Assembly (NCBI RefSeq): GCF_036324505.1
Contig: NC_086354.1
Location: 8,294,795-8,358,794, forward strand
Source of the DNA: Eleginops maclovinus
Taxonomy: Eukaryota > Chordata > Actinopteri > Perciformes > Eleginopidae
Direction of reading: 5' to 3'
Length of the DNA: 64,000 nucleotides
Part shown: piece by piece, positions 53,701 to 64,000 of the stretch
Layout: each line of letters opens with the position of its first letter
How positions within the stretch are numbered: position 1 is the stretch's first letter
The notes under the pieces: model-generated
What the model was told of the DNA's origin: nothing
Database searches by the model: none
What the model saw: the letters and a program-made list of their open reading frames with translations, nothing else
Translations under genes and position numbers: made by a program

Positions 53701-56450
53701 ACACGTTGTCCCCCATGTGACCCGACAGGATCAGATGCTTCTTGGTGATGTCATAGACCGGGAGCTCCACTCCCACCACGATGGCGGCTCGTTGAGCCGT
53801 TAGAGAGACGCCCTGAAGTGGGGAGAGAGGGAGAGATTCGAGTGCTAAAGAGCAGTGTCGGTGGTACCTGTAACCCGTAGAAACCGAGCTCGTTTAGCAA
53901 TGCAAATTAAGCAGTAAAACACTCTCTGTACCTTCCACAGTCCTCTTGTTCCCTCTTGCTGGTAGATGTTGATGAAGTTACCCATCATACTGCCCTGGAT
54001 CAGGCTTCCCTGCGCCTGCATGCGGATCTGGAAGATAAGACAGAGGTAGAGTCAATAAACCTGCACTAGAAACAATGAAAGTACACAACCAGAGTGGAAT
54101 GCTTAAGGCCCACCAAGCCAAATACAGCGGTGTTGTGGGAATGAAAAGGCAAAAAGTTAAGCAGGGATTCTTGCCAAGCCCGATGTCCTAAATTATTTTC
54201 TCTATGCTTTTTTCCAGGAATTCTCCCTGCTTGAGTTGTTTTTGTGAAGCATGTTTGCAGATCTGCTTTGGTTCTTCTGTGTGTGTAATGACTTGGTGGT
54301 CGCAGCCAAAAAAACACTGTGATGGAAACGCAATGTTCCAGACCTGAAGGCCCTTCCATTAGGCTGTCAACCCTCTAACAAACAAGCAATGTGCGCTGGA
54401 CATTAGGCCTAACGGGGCATGGTGAGGGCCGGTCAAAACATTATGAGTACAAATAAGCATGTGCACACACATATCGCTTACAGAACACTATGTTAAGCCT
54501 CGGAGGCCTCAGTCTATAAATAATCCACCAGTTGGCTCTTGGTAGTGCTATGATGCCCATTAACACAGTAGAACCACACCTAAGGAGTTTATTTTTGCAA
54601 TTACTGATGTTAGGGATGGGGTGCAAATTTGATTTATTAAAACATTTGAAATAGATTCACAACTTCCAAAAAGTTTAAATTCAAAAGATCCTTAATATTG
54701 CGTATGTATACAGTAATGTTACACACTAAATCAAAATTGTCGAATATTTTTTTGAAGTTTGTTTTTAAAAAAAGACAGCATTCTTTTTATTGCTTGAACT
54801 AGTTATTCTAAAAGTCCATTATAGTATAAAAACATTTGAAGAATTTATGCAAGTATAGCATGAATAAACATAGTTTTTGTATTTAGTTTTGCCTTTGTTT
54901 TTACATTATTGCAATCAGTGTGAACTTTTTAAATTACAAAAGTTCCAATACGCAACGCTAACTACAGTAGATCAGAATCAAGATTATTGCCAGGTACGTT
55001 TACACATACAAGGAATTTGCTTTTGTGTCTGTTGGTGCAAACCTAAACAATCTAAGAAAATAAGTTGCAATAGAAGGTCTAAATAAAAAGAAGAAGTATA
55101 TATCCTGAAATAACAAAACTGTATTACAGTCGTGCTCAAGGCTGCACAGGGTATCAAAGCTGTTTGTATAAAAAGCCAACAACAACACCAAGAACACTGC
55201 TCTGTTTTAGTTGAAGATTTTAACACAAGCCTTGCACCTTTAGGACATTTCCATGTCTGCTCTAGTGCTTTTGGAGAATTACTGACAAAAGAGATAAAAC
55301 ACAATCTTGTATTTGATGTGTGCAAGTAGCTACCTTTAGCACATCAGTGGGGTTGGCGATGGAGGAGGAGACGACTCCAGCGAGAACACCACACACCACA
55401 TTAGTCAGCAGTGTCTCATCTGAAAGAGGAGAAGAGTGCAAGGCACACTGTGTGAACAAGCAATTTTCACACCATGCAAATAGTGTTTTGAAGTAGCAAA
55501 AACACTAGACTATTTATGAAAAAACAACAAACATAACTTGGTCACATGCATACCTGCCCCTGCAACTTAAAAGAGGAATGCATATGTCAAGGGGGCAGGT
55601 AACCCCTACATTTTTGCAGAAGTGTGTATTTCTGTGTAAAAAAGGAGAAAGTGGGACTTACCCTCCGGTCTGTCAACCAGCAGTCGCTTTAAGCTCTGGT
55701 ATGTGCCAATTTTTATAGTCCCATAGGACGCCTGGCGCAGCATAGCAGGAGCTAATCTGTAAAAGTCAAATCAAGGTTTTTAATACCCTGGCACAATAAC
55801 TCAGAAGGCTTTACAGACATACAACTGTGGTACAAAACCCAGAGAAAGCCATCAAACAGCACAAGGGAAAAAAACCGACAAGAGTGTCAGAATATTAGGA
55901 ATAAGGTAGGACAGGTAGAACAGGTAGAACCCCCCTCTTTGGCTGGAGGTAATGTAGGTGGGATTAAAGCTGTTAGAAAAAGAAGAGGAAGTGCACCAAA
56001 ATGAGGAAGTGTGAACATTTAGAAGATATGCTGCACACATTATGACTGTACACAAAGAATTTCTCCAGTTGTATGTAGTGAGCACAGGGTATGGGATAGT
56101 ATAGAAAGAACATTTGTATCACGCTTACTGACCCTGAATACAGAGCCCGGGGCCCCTCCTCTCTTCCTATCCTCACTATCGCATGGAGCATGCCTCTGTA
56201 CCGGATCTCTCGGTATTTGCTGCCTACTTGGCCTTGAACTTGAAGACGTGTCTTCGCTAGGTCGATTGGGAAGGTCCCTGAAACACAGAACATGTCATAT
56301 AGTACCCTTTAAATCTGTAAATCACACAAGAGGGTTAAATCATTAAAAGTATGCCGCACACGGCCTCCTCTCCGCTCCTCACTCACCGCATTCCGCCGTC
56401 ACAGAAGCCAGCCCACCGAACACAAAGGGCTTCCAGCTGCCGTTAGACAT
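50680..56450 (-). CDS. slc25a30: slc25a30, mitochondrial carrier (complete, 9 coding exons, 285 aa)
   Basis: Member of the SLC25 inner-mitochondrial-membrane carriers (SLC25A30, also called KMCP1, close to UCP5). Exons 56387-56450, 56133-56277, 55662-55756, 55334-55419, 53932-54027, 53688-53812, 53080-53203, 51209-51289 and 50680-50721 join in phase to 858 nt. The three carrier repeats show their signatures: [22 protein letters not shown] and [11 protein letters not shown]. It ends [16 protein letters not shown]25A30 is preferred over the paralogue SLC25A14 because of [44 protein letters not shown] and [10 protein letters not shown]. The human protein is 291 aa. The difference is a shorter loop after MMNQR. 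The transport substrate of this carrier is not settled to my knowledge. Confidence 0.95.
51209..51289 (-). CDS. slc25a30: slc25a30 coding exon 8 (residues 246-272)
   Basis: [20 protein letters not shown], then LGPWNII, donor gtatcc, acceptor ...ctttttccag. Sixth transmembrane region and its preceding matrix helix. Confidence 0.93.
52318..52370. repeat. Fragment of the hAT-like repeat family
   Basis: 'tgagtacagtacttg' and 'catgtactttgttactttcc' match the right end of the 47057-47460 copy. It lies in the slc25a30 intron between exons 7 and 8. Confidence 0.45.
53080..53203 (-). CDS. slc25a30: slc25a30 coding exon 7 (residues about 204-245)
   Basis: [20 protein letters not shown], then [19 protein letters not shown]. 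Third carrier signature. Acceptor ...gtcccacag, donor gtcagt. Six residues shorter than human between MMNQR and GTLDC. Confidence 0.94.
53688..53812 (-). CDS. slc25a30: slc25a30 coding exon 6 (residues 163-203)
   Basis: [20 protein letters not shown], then [20 protein letters not shown]. Acceptor ...ccacttcag, donor gtgagt. Confidence 0.94.
53932..54027 (-). CDS. slc25a30: slc25a30 coding exon 5 (residues 131-162)
   Basis: [20 protein letters not shown], then [12 protein letters not shown]. Acceptor ...atcttccag, donor gtacag, phase 0 at both ends. Confidence 0.94.
54960..55025 (-). repeat. Reverse-orientation retroposon tail in slc25a30 intron 4
   Basis: Read on the minus strand: aaattccttgtatgtgtaaa, then 'acctggcaataatcttgatt'. 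This is the same tail type as 47868-47944. The adjoining sequence to about 55200 may belong to the same insertion. Confidence 0.45.
55334..55419 (-). CDS. slc25a30: slc25a30 coding exon 4 (residues about 102-130)
   Basis: [20 protein letters not shown], then IANPTDVLK. Second carrier signature. Acceptor ...cctctttcag, donor gtagct. Confidence 0.94.
55662..55756 (-). CDS. slc25a30: slc25a30 coding exon 3 (residues about 70-101)
   Basis: [20 protein letters not shown], then [11 protein letters not shown]. Acceptor ...cttttacag, donor gtaagt. Confidence 0.94.
56133..56277 (-). CDS. slc25a30: slc25a30 coding exon 2 (residues about 22-69)
   Basis: [20 protein letters not shown], then [19 protein letters not shown] and ALYSG. 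First carrier signature PIDLAK. Acceptor ...gtgtttcag, donor gtcagt. Confidence 0.95.
56387..56450 (-). CDS. slc25a30: slc25a30 coding exon 1 (residues 1-21)
   Basis: [20 protein letters not shown] and a split Cys-Gly junction, donor gtgagt. The 5' UTR and promoter lie to the right, in a GC-richer stretch that extends to about 56680. SLC25A30, not the longer SLC25A14, normally starts at this point. Confidence 0.94.
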
Positions 56451-57564
56451 TTCCTCCAGCCGTGTACCGAATCACAGTGAAAACCACCCGGCGAGCGGGG
56501 GGATAAATGTTTAAGTCTGCAGCTAATGCCTCTAAGGTGCAGCTGCGTTTACAATCCCTACCGGCGTTTGAGTGACTCCCCTCTCGTGCTCCCTCTGTCG
56601 TGCTGCCTGTCTCGCAGGTCTTGATGTAAGCCACGCCCACCGTCTTCATTATCCCCGCCCACTGCCTGTTGCTAAGCAACTAGACCAGCCAAGAAGGAGC
56701 CACATAAAATCCAATTTTGCTTTTCTAATTGCTAATATCCCAGGTAGAAAAACATATTCTATTGTTAGACGAATTAGACTTTTTGAAAAATATATTAAAA
56801 GTAAATTCGGACAATTGGGTTGTCCTAGATAAATGAATAACTTAAATATATGTATCTATTTTCTCTGATTAATGTCACTACGTCATAGGTGCTCTATACA
56901 CTATATTCCACTAACCCTAGTTAAAATAGCATTTAATTAAATTGATGGATTTTTAATGGCAGATGCTGTTGTGTTTAATCTTTTACTGAAAAAATGCCTT
57001 CTCTGTCTTATATATAATGTTTTGCCATACATTTCTAACATGCTTGAAGGAGGATAATTATTAAGTTATACATTCTCACAAGTTATTCACAATCAAAATG
57101 GTTTGGTATACATTTAGAAAATCCTACCTGATTTCTTTGGTTTCGTTAATAACTATATTAGCATGAAGAAAAATGCAACTAAATATGGGCTTACAGCCTG
57201 TCATTTTATGTTGATAAAGCCTGACATTCTTTATACTTATCATTACTGGGATTGAAGTTGTACGTGAATAATAACGTTATCTACATTATAATTACGATTG
57301 GATTTGATTTGCATACATTTAACTAAAATATGTTAACCTAAAAAATCAAACATATGGCATTGAATTTGACACTCAGGAATTTGTTATTATTATATTATTG
57401 TTTCAACTGAATTATTACATTGACATTTAAATAGCAGTGGCCAAACTTTTACGACCTGTGAACCTTTTGGTTCATCCCCATATTAACAGAATTTAGCTGC
57501 GCACACAATACTCAACCATAACGTTTTACTGTATCACAAACATTTATTTGCTTTGTCTTGTTGT

Positions 57565-57650
57565 TATAAGCCCCTCGTCCTGTAAAGCGTCCTTGGGTTT
57601 CTTGAAAGGCGCTATATAAAGCCAAGTTATTACTATTATTATAATAATAG
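57565..57650 (+). repeat. SINE/LINE 3' tail-like sequence
   Basis: 'tgtaaagcgtccttgggttt', 'cttgaaaggcgctatataaa', then ATT/TTA units. The 'GTAAAGCG...GCGCTATATAAA' stem-loop followed by short tandem repeats is a familiar 3' end of fish L2-type LINEs and the SINEs that share it. Confidence 0.5.
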
Positions 57651-58195
57651 TCCTTCATTTTGCAATTATTTTGCTAACTTATGTTTGACAGTATTTACCG
57701 AAGTCTACATTGTTTTCCTGTCATTGTATAAACCTTGGACTTTGAAAATATTTCCCTTTACTAAAAACACAAAATTGACAGGACATACTCAGTGGGACAA
57801 GTTCCATCCAGCTGTGTTTAAAACGTTTTACCTACAGTATGTTAAAGATGGTTCGCTGGAGTAAAGGAATAGTAAGAGCATGTGTAAGTGTTCACCCTCA
57901 AGCTCTAAAATTCAACGACAAATGTGAACATATAAAGATGAGTCTACAAAAATACCCTATAGGTCATACAGTATATCACTGCATGAACGTATAACCTTTT
58001 CAAGAACTCTGTGCTCTTATTATGTGACAGCTGATCCCACAGAGGAAATGCAATAGCTTGTTTTCAAGCAAGCTAGCTTTAATAACTATTTATATAACAT
58101 ATTTTATTCCAGGTTGAAGCTCAATGTGCTGCACAATGTGTACGCTACCACAGAAGAGATATCTCTGGGATTTGAACCTTTGAAGACTATTAACA

Positions 58196-58250
58196 CTCCC
58201 AAAAACCTATAACACACTACAGGAAAGGGAAAACCCATAAGCTAAATAAG
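58196..58250 (-). repeat. Fragment of the repeat found at 1-555
   Basis: 'aaaacctataacacactaca', 'ggaaaggg', 'aacccataagctaaataagg' parallels 478-545. Confidence 0.45.
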
Positions 58251-61200
58251 GCCTGCTTAGAAATGTATTCAGCGGTATTATTTTGCTGTATTGTATGTTT
58301 GTTGTATAGCTTGAGAGTCTGGTGCAGAGGACTTATATCATGTACTAGAACAATTGCCAATTATTACAATAAATTATCCACAAGTTACAATATTAAAACA
58401 GACATACACATGAGTGAAAACCATTATTTGAGAATAAAAAATGTAAAAACTAAGATCAGAAACCAACCACTAAGATTTATTGTGAATGATTTAAACCATT
58501 AAAAGGTAATAATAAATAAATATTATATATAAGTTAATATAGTTATATATTATAAAGTTATAGTTAAGTAAATCCAAATGAAACTAAATTAATGATATTC
58601 ATACATTATGTGTTAGTAATAGTCATCTGTAAAGAGCATAAACACAAAAATAGAAATACTCAAAAGTGTATCGTTGCCTTTTGTTCCAACTTATTTTTAG
58701 ATAACCTTCAAGAATCTCAGCCTGCTGGATGTTTTATCAGTCAATACATATAACATGTGTTGTAAAGATGTGATTGATAAAAATAATAACAATCATTTGT
58801 GTGTGACGGCCATACCGTATTCTACTTCCCAACAAAAGGCAATACTGCAATACTGCATAATACACTGACCCTTGACATCATTTGTCTCAGGCTGTAAATG
58901 TTTAACTATTTGATCTGCATGGAGGTCACTAGAAGTGACCAATGAAAAACTGTCGAGTAATTCTAGTAAAACTAGTATTCCCACCATCATCAGTCGCCTT
59001 TATTCCACAAGCAGGCTTTTTGAGTGCGTCCTTAGAAAAAGAAAGTTAGTCTATTACTTTACATTTATCTAACAGTAACAACACTCACTTGTTTATTCAC
59101 ATAGCTACTCCTCCCTTATTCCTTCAGTCCAATACACTTCATAAATCTATCATTAAATCAATTATTCGTTGTGTCTTAATTACAGTACCATGGGCCAATA
59201 GTTCATTATTGTAACACCATATGCATCAAACCTCATGTCAATATGTCATGTTTGCCAATATGTTACAGTGTGTTCATGCAAACAAATATCAATACATGCA
59301 ATATGTTTATATTGTGCTTTGGTTTTGGTTTAACATTTGTTTATGGGGATTGTTTCTGATTTATATGGCTATTCATTTTTTTCATCAAATTGTTGCGTTG
59401 TTAATCAAAATTCACATCTTTTGAATATATGTACATCTTTATATGTACATTTGTCTGTTTAAATCAAATGTTTACTAAAAGTAGGCAAAACCAAATGCTT
59501 CAAATAGGAATAACAAAACATCAATGACACAATTAGCTCAAAGTAAACCCAATACTAACAAAGAAAATATGCGGGATTCATTCGAAGTAAAACGATATTA
59601 ACACAGATACTTTACAAAACCTGGTAGATAAACAATACATTATTATTTGCACACACTGAGAGTCACTGACACTGATCATCAGCAACCTATGTTATTTTAG
59701 TTTCTATTTATTTTAAACATATGGCAGTCCAATTCTTAATTCTGATATCTGATATGACTGTAGGATAGACGTTGTATTGCAAAAATCAGACCTGTATAGG
59801 ATTCAGGAGCACATGTGAAAGCGGCCAACACAACTCTTGGCCTTTACTCTCCTGTCTTCTACTGTCATTCTATTGCTTTGCCACTAGAGGTCAGAACAAC
59901 ACCATATTAATCTCGTGTGAGGTAACCATGACACTGACAGCTCTGGAGCAATCAAGATACCACTGCATAATGTTCAGTTTCTCTGTTTTTACTATTTACA
60001 GTAATGTGCTCAAATAAAGTTAACATATTTTGTCTACTGACAACATTTCTCACAAATTCAATAAGTCATTTATATAATTTATGTGCCTAAAATGATAACT
60101 GATTAAATAACAGTATGGATGCACTGTTCTAGACCTCAAATAATGCAAAGAAGACAAGTTCATATTCTATTTAAACACCACAATACTTGTGATTTAGCAT
60201 ATAAAGAGTTTAGAAATAAATATTTGGTGGAATAACCCCGAATAGAGCTTTCAGGCCTGTCTATCACTTTGCTGTTGCCTTAATGTCACTTCTAATGCAA
60301 TATTGTAAGCAGCTTGACTTAGTATAGGCTCGTTTTCACATCCATCTTTATCATGATCATATACCAGAGGTTTTTAATGGTGTTCAGATAATTCAAATGT
60401 CACAAAAAAATCATAGGATGACATAAAGTCATCACGCCAGCTTGTGTAACAGGAGCCGTGAGGATACTTCAAAACAGGCTCCTGGATGTTGTCAGTAGAT
60501 ATACAATTAAAAAGAGAAATGCTAATTTTACTCAAACACAAGTAACTGAAAATGTTGCAATCCACTTAATGAGCAGACACTATCTATACCGCTAATGAGA
60601 ACAGACATTTTTGAAAGACATTACATGTAGAACAAATAGTGAACATATGACTGTATGTAGGATTTGGTGCTCTATAAATGAAATGTCAGAGTGTGCTCTG
60701 CTTATCAAAACATATTTTCCCAAGAAGAATATATTGCTTTGGTAAATACCTCGGCTTCATCTTATCTGTTTCCATCACATTTGTCCTTCTGGCATTAGCT
60801 TCTGTGAAGCATTAGGTCTACTGTCCTGACTGCAAGACATTCATCAAGAGCATATTTATTATGATCATATGCTAGTTGTACTGTTTGATGAATGGGTGTG
60901 CTGTGGGTCAGTAACCCCAGTATCGCCATCAGTACATTATTAACGACCAAGGAGAGAGAGGAATGAGTGTATAATTGTGCACTGTGTGTGAGAGTGTGAG
61001 TGTGTGTGGCACGTGCACGGACGAATGGTACACAGAGCATCGACAAACGGAAATAGATGAATGGAAATATTGCAGTTTTATCTGAAACCAATAAGCAGAA
61101 GGAAGTGTGGTGCACCTAAAAATGGCCACATTTAATGTGGTGATTTATCAAAAGCAGCCTGGGAACAGATCTCGAATAGATGAGGAGGGATATATATCTG

Positions 61201-61613
61201 TGTTTGAGGTGAGCAAAATAACAAAAGGTAATACAGTGGTGTTATTTAGAAGAAGGGAGGGAGAGTTCATGCAATGGATTTATTTGTCATTTATTTGGTC
61301 ATGGTCCTACAAACGCATGCTCTTATGTGTTATTGTGGGATAAAGATGTGATGGCATGAGACATCTTGTATTTCTTCTGCAAAAATCAGCTCTTTTAACA
61401 GCATTATAAACACACACGAAACACATCTACACAACCTATTTTGCAGCTTTGATTGTTTTCATCTTCTGGCAAAATGTGCAGTGGGATGTTACTGTGTCAG
61501 CTAAATGGGAAGTGTGTGTTTTGAGCTCACCATGAATGACTCCAGGAACATTGTACTAATGTCACTGAGCATCACTTGACTGGTGTTTATACCAGGAAAT
61601 CTCTCATCAGAAA

Positions 61614-61755
<142 letters not shown>

Positions 61756-63122
61756 ACTGTAAGACAAGACAGTAAGTTAAGGTGACTCACAAGAGAGTAC
61801 ATTGTGTGACAGAGGATGTATGGTAGAACACATTTGCTGTTACATAACTATGTGCAAACTGTACAAAACACCCCTATGTCACACATTCAAATTGGATCAA
61901 TGTGAACTAGCATAAATGATGGATTTGACATTTTGTGAATTAAACGTATTCTCTGTGTTGTCAAACCAGATTGATTTCACCTGCTAGATATGAAGCTAAA
62001 GCAAGCAGCTGGCTAACGTAGTTTAGCGAAAACTGTAAAATTGAACTGCAAACTTGGCCTACATGTACCAACAATACTTAATCCGACTTATTACATGATG
62101 TATTTTGATAATTCAAATACTGAATCATTTTCACTCTCACTGTTATTTAGCATATGATTCTTTAAATGCGATGCAATAGCTAGCAGGAAGTTAGCTTAGT
62201 TTAGTAAAAACAGCAATTTGTGATTTTCACACCTTTCTTTAATAAAGATTACAAAGGATATATAACATGTTAATAGAGAGCTTTAGACCTGTTAGTAAGT
62301 AACATTTGCTACCTTTGAATGGAGACAGGCTAGTTGTTTCCTCCTGCTTTCAAATTTTAACCCAGCTGCTAAACAGCTGCTGGCTAATACTGTAGCTCCA
62401 TTTTGAATCTACATACAGGTATAGATCTCCTTCAGGTATTACTCAAAGCTTATTTATTTTTCTGTTTGTATTCCTATATATGCAAAAATCTTCATTTTAT
62501 TGTCTTTTACTTTCTCTTTGCTCATCTCCTTTGCCCCTTTTCTAACGTAATATGCTTTGTTTGGTGTTTTTGTTTGTTGTAAAGCATTCATTATAATTTT
62601 TAAGAGAAGCTAGGATTAATATTGTTATAACTACTATTTTCTAACTTAAACAAGTAAACCACTACGAGTGTTTCCTGAATTGTCAAGCTATTCCTTTAAG
62701 CTCATGATACGGCAATGCATTGACAGTGTGATGCTAATGGAAGCCAAGGGGGGTGTTGAGGAGCTGTTTTCAGGCTGAAGGGTTAAAACACCCACACATG
62801 TCCTAGATAGAGGAAAGCACCATATCTCCTTTTGTTCCCTTTCCTCCAGAAAATACACTGAACTCCATTTTATGGAGAATGACTCAGAGATGATTGGAAA
62901 TCCTGTCAATGATGTACGGTTGGGAGATAACGCAACTACAGGAGTGCGTTTTTATATGCTTCCCATTAATTACACTGGATACAGTTTCTGTTCTTAGATG
63001 CATTTGAATTGTTGTATACAAATTGGTTTTCTTTTTTTAAAATCCGGTATTTATTTGGAACCATCAACATTATGGTAATGTTTTCCGGATTAATTATTTG
63101 CAGAGGGTAATCAGTGCAAGGT

Positions 63123-63232
<110 letters not shown>

Positions 63233-63352
63233 GTTGTTTTGGTCGCTCTCTTTGTGGTGAAGTATTTTTACCCCATCCTCAGGGCAGCACTGAACCTAAT
63301 GGGAAGCGAAGGCCCGTCCACTATGGTTAGTGTGTGTGTGTTTGTGTGTCTT

Positions 63353-63354
<2 letters not shown>

Positions 63355-63401
<47 letters not shown>
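63355..63401. repeat. (TG)n microsatellite
   Basis: TG repeat preceded by interrupted TG units from 63330. With the CA tract at 63127-63230 it could fold into a long CA:TG hairpin. Confidence 0.95.
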
Positions 63402-63402
<1 letters not shown>

Positions 63403-63504
63403 TGTCCTACTTGTTTACCATGCCCCCTTTCCCTCTTTCCTTCTCACACCCTCCAGCATTGACAGTGGGGACTTATCACTACGACGATGAGTGTGACATG
63501 CTGC

Positions 63505-63616
63505 TTTCTGATTGGCCAGACGTGAGCTGCGAACCTGCCTTCCTCCTCCAATCAGCATCCAGACTTTACGTGAGGTGCGCGTCAGTATTACAAAACCCAC
63601 ACATCATAGTGACGTA
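63505..63616. promoter_or_regulatory. Possible promoter-like cluster (two CCAAT boxes and a CRE-like site)
   Basis: ATTGG at 63511-63515 (reverse CCAAT), CCAAT near 63549, and tgacgtaa near 63610 within about 100 bp of relatively GC-rich sequence. The spacing is promoter-like, but no transcript is known from the window. Confidence 0.22.
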
Positions 63617-64000
63617 AAAATATCAGTGTATTTCCAGACATAGATTTCTGCAGTCACATTTATTCCCTCAAATCCATGCATTAGATTTTTGTTCTAAGAC
63701 CGTAGAAGGAATTCTCACAGAATCATCACAAATCCCACAAATCAGTGATAATCCTAAATCCTAAACCCTAAACTTCCTCAGATGATTACTTACACTAAGA
63801 AATGTATAATAAGTTGTCGGACATTGAAATAGGCAAATAAGGCTTTATCTAATGCTAATTGTAGGTGAAATAGGAGAAATGTAGGTATGCAAGTTCTAAA
63901 ATAGACAGCTACATGAGTAACCGTTCCACTTATCTGAAAGAATACATTGACACGATTACATTGTAACCCTTACGCATCACAACAATCACCATGTATCTGC

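Noticed and set aside
50680..56450. Alternative identity SLC25A14 (UCP5) for the carrier
   Set aside because: Diagnostic segments ([37 protein letters not shown]) and the short N-terminus match SLC25A30. Only [12 protein letters not shown] is SLC25A14-like.

Overview
The window is nuclear DNA from a ray-finned (teleost) fish. The evidence is vertebrate split genes with GT-AG introns, Tc1/mariner copies, a 5'-truncated LINE, dispersed 'CAGTGGTG...AAGTACT' repeats, and many very long (CA/GT)n microsatellites. I read three protein-coding host genes, all on the minus strand, by joining exons across matching splice phases.

Layout: (1) 570-4239 holds the 5' half of elf1, an ETS transcription factor. 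Five coding exons (171 codons) run off the left edge before the ETS domain. (2) 4240-17130 is intergenic. It carries a 200-bp GT tract, diverged direct repeats and a LINE (9490-12152) bounded by a perfect 15-bp target-site duplication. (3) 17131-about 25020 is a complete ednrb gene (endothelin B receptor, 7 coding exons, 419 aa, plus a 5' non-coding exon), with a Tc1-like transposon (19598-21194) in one intron. (4) 25021-36009 is intergenic, with old fish repeats and one perfect hairpin. (5) 36010-41824 is the most unusual part: an apparent DNA transposon of about 4.2 kb carrying a roughly 900-codon transposase-like ORF (38209-40935, two 1-bp frameshifts in A-rich stretches). It is surrounded by nine copies of a 14-bp motif (consensus gtcaactccgtcag), some arranged as a palindromic array. 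A second Tc1 copy (36421-38024) landed inside that array. (6) 41825-50679 is intergenic with repeats. (7) 50680-56450 is a complete slc25a30 gene (mitochondrial carrier, 9 coding exons, 285 aa). (8) 56451-64000 has no gene I can establish.

The host genes do not form a pathway. Their grouping matches the vertebrate linkage group represented by human chromosome 13q (ELF1, SLC25A30, EDNRB), in a changed local order. The mobile elements are nested and all visibly decayed, so their relative ages can be read from the insertions. No rRNA, tRNA or CRISPR was seen.
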